DNA of 64,000 nucleotides from Streptomyces sp. NBC_01262 (GTDB lineage: Bacteria > Actinomycetota > Actinomycetes > Streptomycetales > Streptomycetaceae): positions 6,418,501-6,482,500 of the forward strand of contig NZ_CP108462.1 in the NCBI RefSeq assembly GCF_036226365.1. The letters run 5' to 3'. Shown here piece after piece: positions 17,987 to 25,880 of the stretch; positions within the stretch are counted from its first letter, which is position 1, and every line of letters begins with the position of its first letter. The translations under genes and the position numbers were made by a program. A model generated the notes under the pieces. It was not told where the DNA came from. It saw only the letters and a list, made by a program, of their open reading frames with translations, and did no database searches.

Positions 17987-18035
17987 GTACGCTTCTGCGC
18001 CGCCGCGCGGCAACATATGGTCGGCGAAACGGACC

Positions 18036-18212
18036 GAGGAGGCACTCATAGCTGTCGACTACACGGTGATCGTGATCTACCTGACCGGCATGCTGGCCAT
18101 GGGCTGGTGGGGCATGCGCTGCGCCAGGTCCAAGAGCGACTTCCTGGTCGCGGGCCGCCGCCTGAGCGTACGCCTCAGGTGCCCGTCGAGGACACCCGTT
18201 CCGGTCGGTTAA
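18036..18212 (+). pseudogene. Decayed solute:sodium symporter (SSS family), N-terminal remnant with ATA in place of ATG
   Basis: A GAGGAGG ribosome site at 18036-18042 is followed at normal spacing by ATA GCT GTC GAC TAC (from 18048). From there the frame reads VDYTVIVIYLTGMLAMGWWG and then SKSDFLVAGRRL, the first transmembrane segment and DFLVAGR motif that open SSS-family transporters. After about 45 residues similarity stops and the frame ends at 18212, whereas a whole symporter has around 500 residues. Another frame just downstream reads PVEDTRSGRL, which could be the old C-terminus, so an internal deletion is likely. The setting (regulator, transporter, catabolic enzymes) suggests it once imported the substrate of the downstream pair. 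Both lesions are seen directly; the original gene is inferred. Confidence 0.75.
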
Positions 18213-18271
18213 GGTCACAAAACGCCTGAAGTCACACAACGCAACGAAGCGCAGGAAAGAAGGCAGTCATC

Positions 18272-19240
18272 ATGAGCAGCACCGAACCGCCGCGCGGCCC
18301 CGTCGACTCGTCCCGCATCCCGCGGTACGCCGGGCCCGCCACGTTCGCCCGGCTGCCCCGCCTCGACGAGGTCGGCGCCGCCGATGTGGCCGTGGTCGGC
18401 GTCCCGTTCGACAGCGGCGTCTCCTACCGGCCCGGGGCCCGCTTCGGCGGCAACGCGATCCGTGAGGCGAGCCGCCTGCTGCGCCCGTACAACCCCGCGC
18501 AGGACGCTTCGCCTTTCGCGCTCGCGCAGGTGGCGGATGCCGGTGACATCGCGGCGAACCCTTTCAACATCAACGAGGCGGTGGAGACCGTCCAGGCCGC
18601 CGCGGACGCCCTGCTGGACACCGGCGCCCGCCTCATGACGCTGGGCGGCGACCACACGATCGCCCTGCCGCTGCTGCGATCCGTCGCGCGCAAGCACGGG
18701 CCGGTCGCACTGCTGCACTTCGACGCGCACCTGGACACCTGGGACACCTACTTCGGCGCCGAGTACACGCACGGCACCCCGTTCCGTCGGGCCGTCGAGG
18801 AGGGCATCCTCGACACCTCCGCCCTTTCCCACGTCGGCACGCGCGGGCCGCTGTACGGAAAGCAGGATCTCACCGACGACGAGAAGATGGGCTTCGGCAT
18901 CGTCACCTCCGCCGACGTCATGCGGCGCGGCGTCGACGAGGTAGCCCAGCAGCTGCGCGAGCGCGTCGGCGACCGCCCGCTCTACATCTCCATCGACATC
19001 GACGTCCTCGACCCGGCGCACGCCCCCGGTACCGGGACCCCCGAGGCCGGTGGCCTGACCTCCCGCGAACTGCTGGAGATCCTGCGCGGGCTGGCCTCCT
19101 GCAACCTGGTCTCCGCCGATGTCGTCGAGGTCGCCCCGGCGTACGATCATGCGGAGATCACCTCGGTCGCCGCGTCCCACACCGCGTACGAGCTGACGAC
19201 GATCATGTCCCGCCAGATCGCGGAGGCCAGGAACAAGTGA
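18272..19240 (+). CDS. Agmatinase/guanidinobutyrase-type ureohydrolase
   Basis: 322 residues. Mn2+-dependent release of urea from a guanidino compound. Metal-binding motifs of the arginase superfamily are intact: GGDHTIALP, HFDAHLDTWDTY and SIDIDVLDPAHAPGTGTPEAGG; the family start VVGVPFDSGVSYRPGARFGGNAIREAS is also present. It overlaps the next gene by 4 bp (GTGA). Annotation pipelines would call this agmatinase (speB), but the coupled ThDP enzyme makes a 4-guanidinobutyrase role (GbuA-like) at least as likely. AGGAAAGAAGG precedes ATG 18272. Confidence 0.88.
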   Translation: MSSTEPPRGPVDSSRIPRYAGPATFARLPRLDEVGAADVAVVGVPFDSGVSYRPGARFGGNAIREASRLLRPYNPAQDASPFALAQVADAGDIAANPFNINEAVETVQAAADALLDTGARLMTLGGDHTIALPLLRSVARKHGPVALLHFDAHLDTWDTYFGAEYTHGTPFRRAVEEGILDTSALSHVGTRGPLYGKQDLTDDEKMGFGIVTSADVMRRGVDEVAQQLRERVGDRPLYISIDIDVLDPAHAPGTGTPEAGGLTSRELLEILRGLASCNLVSADVVEVAPAYDHAEITSVAASHTAYELTTIMSRQIAEARNK

Positions 19241-20922
19241 CCCACGACCACGACCTGGTCCTGCGGCCCACCGCCGCGCAGACCGAGGCGGCGCTGAACC
19301 CTCCGCCCGGCCGGACCGGCGGGGACCTGGTCGTGGAGACCCTCCAGGGGCTCGGCGCGACCACGGTCTTCGGGCTGCCCGGTCAGCACGCGCTGGGCGT
19401 GTTCGACGCGCTGCGCCGCTCCTCGCTGGACTACATCGGCCTGCGCGTGGAGAACAACGCGGGCTTCGCGGCGGACGCGTACGGCCGGGTCACCGGTGAG
19501 GCCGCCCCGCTGCTGCTCTCCACCGGGCCGGGGGCGCTCACCTCCCTGGCGGCGCTCCAGGAGGCCGCGGCGGCCAGCGCCCCCGTCCTGGCGATCAGCA
19601 GCCAGGTCCCCACGGCGGCTCTGGGCGGCGGGCGGCACGGCTATCTGCACGAGCTCGCCGACCAGCAGGCCTCGTTCAGAGGTGTCGTGAAGTCCGTGCA
19701 CAGCGTGCGCACGCAGTCGCAGATCCCGTCTGCCATCGCGGCCGCGTGGCAGTCGGCGCTCACCGTCCCGCACGGGCCGGTGTGGGTGGAGATCCCCCAG
19801 GACGCGCTGCTCGCCGAAACGATCCTGCCGGTGGTGACGGCACCCGACGCGACTCCGGACGAGATCGTGCCCCGTCCCGAGCTGACCGCGGTCGCCGCCG
19901 CCCTGCTGTCCGGCGCAAAGCGCCCCGCGATCATCGCCGGCGGCGGTGTCGTACGCGCCGACGCCGCGGGCAAGCTGCGCGCGCTGGCCGGGAGACTGGA
20001 CGCCCCGGTGGTGACCACCTTCGGCGGCAAGGGCGCCTTCCCCTGGGAACATCCGCTCTCGCTCCAGTCCTGGCTGGAGGACCGGCACATCACTGACTTC
20101 CTGGAGGACGCGGACGTACTCCTCGTCGTGGGCTCGGGTCTGGGCGAACTCTCCTCCAACTACCACACGTTCAAGCCCCGTGGCCGGATCATCCAGATCG
20201 AGGCCGACCTCGGCAAGCTGGAGTCCAACCACCCGGCGCTCGGCATCCACGCCGACGCGCGGCTCGCGCTGTCCGCGCTGCTGGAGACGGTGGAGGAGCG
20301 TACGGATCCGGCGGCCGCCGCGCGGGTACGCGAGGTGCTCGCTCTCGTCCGCGAGCGGATCGCCGCCCAGGGGCTCGCCCTGGAGCAGGATGTGCTGACC
20401 GCCGTGCGCAGGGCGCTGCCGGACGACGCGGCCTCCTTCTGGGACATGACCATCCTGGCGTACTGGGCGTGGTCCGCCTTCGACGCCCGCCGGCCCAACA
20501 CCATGCACTCCGCACAGGGCGCGGGCGGCCTCGGCTACGGCTTTTCCGCGGCGCTGGGGGCGGCGGCGGCCGACCGCACGCGCCCGGTGCTCGCGGTGTC
20601 GGGCGACGGCGGCGCGCTGTACTCCATCGCCGAACTGGCCACGGCCAGGCAGTACGACCTGAACGTCACCTGGCTGATCGTCGACGACGGCGGCTACGGC
20701 ATCCTTCGCGAGTACATGACGGACGCCTTCGGGCAGGCCACGGCCACGGAGCTGGCCCGCCCGGACTTCGTGGCGCTCGCCGAGTCCTTCGGCGTCCCGG
20801 GTGTCCGTACGACACCCGGGACGCTTGAGGCGGACCTGGCGAAGGCGCTTGCGACCCCCGGCCCGTCGGTGGTCCTGCTCCCGGCGGTGCTGAGGATGTT
20901 CGCGCCGACGCATCTGGCCTGA
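19237..20922 (+). CDS. ThDP-dependent decarboxylase/lyase (acetolactate-synthase-like, AruI-like candidate)
   Basis: 561 residues. All three ThDP-enzyme domains are present: the N-terminal PYR domain with the catalytic-type glutamate in LRVENNAGFAADAYGRV and LLLSTGPGALTSLAALQEA; the central Rossmann-like domain (KRPAIIAGGGVVRADAAGKL); and the C-terminal PP domain with SGDGGALYSIAELATARQYD and a 24-residue spacing to DDGGYG, the Mg/ThDP motif. It overlaps the ureohydrolase gene (GTG 19237). The length and partner resemble AruI, the 2-ketoarginine decarboxylase of the Pseudomonas arginine transaminase pathway, which acts upstream of guanidinobutyrase. Acetolactate synthase proper is less likely because no small subunit is nearby. 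Confidence 0.85.
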   Translation: MTHDHDLVLRPTAAQTEAALNPPPGRTGGDLVVETLQGLGATTVFGLPGQHALGVFDALRRSSLDYIGLRVENNAGFAADAYGRVTGEAAPLLLSTGPGALTSLAALQEAAAASAPVLAISSQVPTAALGGGRHGYLHELADQQASFRGVVKSVHSVRTQSQIPSAIAAAWQSALTVPHGPVWVEIPQDALLAETILPVVTAPDATPDEIVPRPELTAVAAALLSGAKRPAIIAGGGVVRADAAGKLRALAGRLDAPVVTTFGGKGAFPWEHPLSLQSWLEDRHITDFLEDADVLLVVGSGLGELSSNYHTFKPRGRIIQIEADLGKLESNHPALGIHADARLALSALLETVEERTDPAAAARVREVLALVRERIAAQGLALEQDVLTAVRRALPDDAASFWDMTILAYWAWSAFDARRPNTMHSAQGAGGLGYGFSAALGAAAADRTRPVLAVSGDGGALYSIAELATARQYDLNVTWLIVDDGGYGILREYMTDAFGQATATELARPDFVALAESFGVPGVRTTPGTLEADLAKALATPGPSVVLLPAVLRMFAPTHLA

Positions 20923-20938
20923 CCGGACGGGCGCCGGT

Positions 20939-21742
20939 CTACCAGATCGCCTCGACCCACTCCGGGTGGTCGATGAACGGGTTCCGGTTGTGCTGGTACG
21001 TGCTGTAGATGACGTTGTTGCGGTTCTCCTCGAAGGAGTCCGGCGGGTCCTCGTCGTTCCACTGCTTGAGGACCGACAGCTTGCCGATGTACGGGGTGCT
21101 GCCGTTGGCGACCTTGTCGTCGGGCTCCAGGTCGGCGAAGCCGTCGTCGCCCTCGTAGCGGACCGCCATGTAGAGGATCATGCGGGCCACATCGCCCTTG
21201 ACCGCGTCGCGCGGCTCGAAGGAGTCGGAGTCGGCGAGGCTGCCGCCGCTGTTGGTGAAGCTGCTGCCACCGTTGTCGAAGTCGAGGTTGCCGCGCTTGC
21301 CGTTGACCGCCACGTCCTCCGGACGGATGTGGTGCAGGTCCGTGCCGGGGCCGGTCGACGTGGTGAGGTCGCCGTGCGAGATCGCCCACACGTGCTCACG
21401 GTTCCAGTCACCGCTGTCGCCGCCGTTGAGCGTCTTGCTGCGGGAGATGCCGGAGTACAGCAGGATCACGTTGCTGCTGTTGCTCGGGTCCTGGTCCGTG
21501 ACCTTCAGCGCGGCCCACAGTGCCGAGTACGAGAGCTTCGTCTGGCTGCTGATGATCGTGTGCAGCGAGGACTTCAGGGTCGTGCCGGTCTTTCCGACCG
21601 CGTTCTTGTAGTACGTGGCGTCGTAGGCGGTGGTGGTCGCCGAGGCCGGTGTCGCGGTGGCGGCCGGCAGGGCGAGGCCGACGAGGACGGCGGAGACGCC
21701 GAGCGCCAGCGTTTTCCATCTGCGTATGGGCGAAGCGCGCAT
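20939..21742 (-). CDS. Secreted endonuclease I (NucM-like, HNH/beta-beta-alpha-Me fold)
   Basis: 267 residues. A Sec-type signal peptide (RRWKTLALGVSAVLVGLALP ... ATPASA, cleavage near residue 35) precedes a mature nuclease. The catalytic region is NREHVWAISHGDL and GTDLHHIRPEDVAVNGKRGNLDFD: the His in the first motif and the H-H pair with N-x-x-R-G-N in the second are the endonuclease I metal-site residues. Extracellular DNases of this type release nucleotides or act in programmed lysis of mycelium. Convergent with the ThDP enzyme (16 bp gap). Upstream is a 10-bp inverted repeat at 21757-21788. Confidence 0.88.
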   Translation of the reverse strand: MRASPIRRWKTLALGVSAVLVGLALPAATATPASATTTAYDATYYKNAVGKTGTTLKSSLHTIISSQTKLSYSALWAALKVTDQDPSNSSNVILLYSGISRSKTLNGGDSGDWNREHVWAISHGDLTTSTGPGTDLHHIRPEDVAVNGKRGNLDFDNGGSSFTNSGGSLADSDSFEPRDAVKGDVARMILYMAVRYEGDDGFADLEPDDKVANGSTPYIGKLSVLKQWNDEDPPDSFEENRNNVIYSTYQHNRNPFIDHPEWVEAIW

Positions 21743-22091
21743 GTGGGGGAGTCCGTTCTACGCGTGTTGATTGGTCGACACGCGTAGAGTGGCACGCGCG
21801 CGTGTTTCGGTACATGAACGCCGTGGGTCCGTTGTGTGACTGTAATGGACATGTCATGTGCAGTCACCACGATTCGGCTGCCGCCCGCCGAACTCCGCGT
21901 GATTCGCACCGAGTCCTCCACAGGTCCCGCCGCCGCGCGGCGCCATGGCCTAGGACCTCCGGCCGACGATTGTCAGACCTGAGCCGTAGCTTTGTTGCAG
22001 CAGGATGAAATCCGCACGCCAGCGCGTTGCCATGCTGCGAAGACCGGCGGGGGGCCGGGCCTGAGAGCGGTACAGAGAGTGGAGGAACCGG
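21743..22091. other. Divergent regulatory region between the nuclease and ABC transporter genes
   Basis: 349 bp without a supported gene. It holds a perfect 10-bp inverted repeat, 21757-21766 TCTACGCGTG and 21779-21788 CACGCGTAGA, spacer 12 nt, 15 bp upstream of the nuclease ATG. A further CACGCG-rich stretch follows at about 21792. I see no obvious RNA gene. Confidence 0.6.
21757..21788. promoter_or_regulatory. Inverted repeat upstream of the secreted nuclease, candidate operator
   Basis: Arms TCTACGCGTG/CACGCGTAGA are perfect, with a 12-nt spacer, so arm centres are 22 bp apart (two helical turns), the geometry of a dimeric regulator site. No local regulator gene is an obvious partner. Confidence 0.55.
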
Positions 22092-25000
22092 GTGGCGGGG
22101 AAGAGCGGTGACGGCGAACAGGGCTGGCTGCGGCGGCTGATCGGCTACTCCTGGCGGTACCGGGGCAATGTGCTGCTGGCGCTCGGGGCGTCGCTGGGCG
22201 GCATGGCCGTGATGGCCCTGGTACCACTGGTGCCCAAGGTGATCATCGACGACGTGATCGTCGCGCACGACCGCCCGCTGGCGCCCTGGGCGATAGCGCT
22301 CATCGCCGCCGCCCTGGTCGTCTACGTGCTGACGTACATCAGGCGCTTCTACGGGGGCCGGCTCGCCCTCGACGTGCAGCACGACCTGCGCACCGACATG
22401 TTCCGCTCGCTGACCCGGCTGGACGGAGCCCGGCAGGACGAGCTCAACACCGGGCAGGTCGTCGGCCGCGCCACGAGCGACCTGCAGCTCATCCAGGGAC
22501 TGCTGTGGATGTGGCCGGTCATGCTGGGCAATCTGCTGCTCTTCGTGATGTCACTCGTCGTCATGCTGGTGCTGTCCCCGCTGCTCACCCTCGTCGCGCT
22601 GGCCGTCGCACCCGCCCTGTGGTTCCTCGCCGGCCGCAGCCGCGAGCGGCTCTTCCCCGCCACCTGGTACGCACAGGGCCAGGCCGCCGCCGTCGCCGGG
22701 ATCGTGGAGGGGTCGGTCACCGGGGTCCGGGTCGTCAAGGGCTTCGGGCAGGAACAGCAGGAGATGGCGAAGCTGGAGGACGTCAGCGGGAAACTGTTCG
22801 CCGGGCGGCTGCGCACCATACGGCTGAACGCCCGCTACAGCCCCGCTCTGCAGGCCGTGCCCGCGCTCGGCCAGGTCGGGATGCTGGCGCTGGGCGGCTG
22901 GATGGCCACCCGGGGCCAGATCAGCCTGGGCACCTTCGTCGCCTTCTCCACATACCTGGCCCAACTCACCGGCCCGGTCCGGATGCTCACCATGATGCTC
23001 ACCGTCGGCCAGCAGGCCCGGGCCGGTGTCGAGCGGGTCCTTGAGCTCATCGACACCGAGCCGACCCTGGCGCAGGGCAGCCGGGAGCTGCCGGGCGATG
23101 CCCCGGCGACCGTCGAGTTCGACCATGTCAGCTTCGGCTACGACCCGCTGAGGCCCGTCCTCGACGACTTCAGCCTGCGCATCGAGCCGGGCGAGACACT
23201 CGCCGTCGTCGGTGCCTCCGGCAGCGGCAAGTCCACCGTCTCGCTGCTGCTGCCGCGCTTCTACGACGCCACGGGCGGCGCGGTGAAGGTCGGCGGCCAG
23301 GATGTCCGCGACCTGACCTTCGACTCGCTGCGCGATGCCATAGGGCTGGTGCCCGAGGACAGCTTCCTCTTCTCCGACACCGTCCGCGCCAACATCGCGT
23401 ACGGCCACCCGGACGCCACGGACGAACAGATCCTCACCGCCACCCGGCATGCGCAGGCCCATGAGTTCATCAGCAGCCTGCCGGACGGATACGACACGGT
23501 CGTCGGCGAGCAGGGCCTCACGCTCTCCGGCGGCCAGCGGCAGCGCGTGGCCCTGGCCCGCGCCATCCTCACCGACCCGCGCCTGCTGCTCCTGGACGAC
23601 GCCACCTCCGCCGTCGACGCACAGGTCGAGGCTGACATCCATGACGCGCTGCGCGAGGTCATGGCCGGCCGCACCACGCTGTTGATCGCCCACCGCCGCT
23701 CCACGCTCGCCCTGGCGGACCGCATCGCCGTCATGGAGGCGGGGCGGCTGGTGGACGTCGGCACCCATGAGGAGCTTCAGGCCCGCTGCCCGCTGTACCG
23801 GCGGCTGCTCACCGACCCGGACGAACTGGGCGCGGATGTCGTGGCGCACGACCCGGCGGGGACCGTCGCCTTCCGGGATGCGGCGGCGGACGCGGAGGCT
23901 TCGGCCGCGGCGGGTGGCGTCACGCTCGCACTGTGGCGGCGCGACCGCAGCCAGGCCGACGGTGCGGGCACCGGCGCGGGCGGCGCGGTGGCCGCTGCCA
24001 CCGGCGGCGGACCCGCCGGGATGGCCGCCGCCCTGGCCGGGATGCCGGCCACGCCCGAGCTCCTCGCCAAGGTCGCCGCGCTGCCGCCGGCCGACGACAC
24101 GCCGGACGTGGACGAGTCGGCGGCGCGCATCGCCGACACGGACTTCGGACTGCGCAGCCTGCTGCGCGGCTTCCGCGCCCCGCTGCTGTTCAGCCTGCTG
24201 CTGGTGGCCGCCGACGCACTCGCCGGGCTGCTGCTGCCCGTCCTGATCCGGCACGGCATCGACTCCGGCGTCCGCCAGGCCGCGCTCGGCGCGGTCTGGG
24301 CCGCCTCGCTGCTCGGCCTGCTCATCGTCCTCGGCCAGTGGGCGGCGCAGTGGGGCGCCGCCCGGCTGACCGGCCGCACCGGTGAGCGCGTCCTCTACAC
24401 CCTCCGCGTCAAGATCTTCGCGCACCTGCACAGGCTCGGACTCGACTACTACGAGCGCGAGCTGAGCGGCCGCATCATGACCCGGATGACCACCGACGTG
24501 GACGCCCTGTCGACCTTCCTGCAGACCGGCCTGGTCACCGCGCTCGTCAGCCTGCTGACCTTCTTCGGCATCCTCGTCGCGCTGCTCGCCATCGACCTGC
24601 AGCTCGCGCTCATGGTCTTCGCGACCCTCCCGGTCCTGCTCGCCGCCACCTGGGTCTTCCGGCGCAAGTCCGTCAGGGCCTACGAGCTCGCCCGCGAGCG
24701 GGTCGGTGTCGTCAACGCCGACCTGCAGGAGCACGTCGCCGGGCTGCGCATCGTGCAGGCCTTCCGCCGCGAGGAGGGCGGCGCGGAGCGCTTCGCGGGG
24801 CGCAGCGACGCCTACCGGCAGGCCCGTCTGCGCGGCCAGTTCCTGATCTCCGTCTACTTCCCCTTCGTCCAGCTCCTGTCCAGCGTGGCCGCCGCCCTCG
24901 TCCTGATCGTCGGCGCCAACCGGGTCGGCGCCGGCACCCTCACCGCCGGTGCCCTGGTCGCGTATCTGCTCTACATCGACCTGTTCTTCTCGCCCGTGCA

Positions 25001-25880
25001 GCAGCTCTCCCAGGTCTTCGACGGCTACCAGCAGGCGTCGGTCTCCATGGGCCGCATACGCGAGCTGCTGCGCACCCCGACCGCGATCCCGGCCGCCGCC
25101 GCTCCCCGTGAGGTCGGCTCCCTGCGCGGCGAGATCGTCTTCGACGATGTCCGCTTCCAGTACGGGCGCGACGGCGCGGAGGCCCTGTCCGGGGTGGACC
25201 TGCGGATACCCGCCGGACAGACCGTCGCCTTCGTCGGTGAGACCGGCGCGGGCAAGTCCACGCTGGTCAAGCTGGTCGCCCGGTTCTACGACCCCACCGG
25301 CGGCGCGGTCCTGGTCGACGGCCACGACGTGCGCGAGCTGGATCCCACGGGGTACCGGCGCAGGCTCGGCGTCGTGCCGCAGGAGCCGTATCTGTTCGCC
25401 GGGACGGTGCGTGACGCGATCGCGTACGGGCGGATGGACGCCACCGACGCCGAGGTCGAAGCCGCCGCGCGGGCGGTCGGCGCGCACGCCATGATCGCCA
25501 CCTTCGACGGCGGCTACCTGCACATCGTCGCCGACCGCGGGCGCAACCTGTCCGCCGGCCAGCGGCAGCTGATAGCGCTGGCCCGCGCCCAGCTCGTCGA
25601 CCCCGACATCCTGCTGCTCGACGAGGCCACCGCCGCCCTCGACCTTGCCACCGAGGCCCTGGTCAACCAGGCCGCCGACCGCCTCGCGGCGCGCCGTACA
25701 ACGCTCGTGGTGGCCCACCGCCTGACGACGGCCGCACGCGCAGACCGCGTCGTCGTCCTCGACCACGGCCGGGTCGTGGAGGACGGCACGCACGAGGAGT
25801 TGCTGGCCCGGCAGGGGCGGTACGCCTCCCTGTGGCGGGCGTTCGTCGGGGAGGACGAGAGCAGCGAGGCGGTGGCCTAG
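22092..25880 (+). CDS. Fused heterodimeric-type ABC exporter (TMD-NBD-TMD-NBD, one degenerate ATP site)
   Basis: 1262 residues: two complete type IV ABC-exporter half-transporters in one chain. First membrane domain about 15-320; NBD1 with GASGSGKST (about 374), Q-loop position replaced by Glu (VPEDSFLFS), LSGGQ (about 478) and Walker B LLLLDDATSAVD with Asp in place of the catalytic Glu (about 499). A linker rich in Ala/Gly, then the second membrane domain (about 690-980) and NBD2 with GETGAGKST (about 1048), normal Q-loop VPQEPYLFA, a variant signature LSAGQ (about 1153) and normal LLLLDEATAALD. So the NBD1 Walker site pairs with LSAGQ as a degenerate site and the NBD2 site with LSGGQ as the active one, as in TmrAB-type exporters. 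Substrate unknown. GTG start; stop overlaps the convergent kinase stop. Confidence 0.9.
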   Translation: MAGKSGDGEQGWLRRLIGYSWRYRGNVLLALGASLGGMAVMALVPLVPKVIIDDVIVAHDRPLAPWAIALIAAALVVYVLTYIRRFYGGRLALDVQHDLRTDMFRSLTRLDGARQDELNTGQVVGRATSDLQLIQGLLWMWPVMLGNLLLFVMSLVVMLVLSPLLTLVALAVAPALWFLAGRSRERLFPATWYAQGQAAAVAGIVEGSVTGVRVVKGFGQEQQEMAKLEDVSGKLFAGRLRTIRLNARYSPALQAVPALGQVGMLALGGWMATRGQISLGTFVAFSTYLAQLTGPVRMLTMMLTVGQQARAGVERVLELIDTEPTLAQGSRELPGDAPATVEFDHVSFGYDPLRPVLDDFSLRIEPGETLAVVGASGSGKSTVSLLLPRFYDATGGAVKVGGQDVRDLTFDSLRDAIGLVPEDSFLFSDTVRANIAYGHPDATDEQILTATRHAQAHEFISSLPDGYDTVVGEQGLTLSGGQRQRVALARAILTDPRLLLLDDATSAVDAQVEADIHDALREVMAGRTTLLIAHRRSTLALADRIAVMEAGRLVDVGTHEELQARCPLYRRLLTDPDELGADVVAHDPAGTVAFRDAAADAEASAAAGGVTLALWRRDRSQADGAGTGAGGAVAAATGGGPAGMAAALAGMPATPELLAKVAALPPADDTPDVDESAARIADTDFGLRSLLRGFRAPLLFSLLLVAADALAGLLLPVLIRHGIDSGVRQAALGAVWAASLLGLLIVLGQWAAQWGAARLTGRTGERVLYTLRVKIFAHLHRLGLDYYERELSGRIMTRMTTDVDALSTFLQTGLVTALVSLLTFFGILVALLAIDLQLALMVFATLPVLLAATWVFRRKSVRAYELARERVGVVNADLQEHVAGLRIVQAFRREEGGAERFAGRSDAYRQARLRGQFLISVYFPFVQLLSSVAAALVLIVGANRVGAGTLTAGALVAYLLYIDLFFSPVQQLSQVFDGYQQASVSMGRIRELLRTPTAIPAAAAPREVGSLRGEIVFDDVRFQYGRDGAEALSGVDLRIPAGQTVAFVGETGAGKSTLVKLVARFYDPTGGAVLVDGHDVRELDPTGYRRRLGVVPQEPYLFAGTVRDAIAYGRMDATDAEVEAAARAVGAHAMIATFDGGYLHIVADRGRNLSAGQRQLIALARAQLVDPDILLLDEATAALDLATEALVNQAADRLAARRTTLVVAHRLTTAARADRVVVLDHGRVVEDGTHEELLARQGRYASLWRAFVGEDESSEAVA

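Noticed and set aside
22551..25793. Minus-strand frame over 1000 codons across the ABC gene
   Set aside because: Mirror of the exporter in GC-rich DNA; composition Gly/Val/Arg/Asp-biased with no motif.
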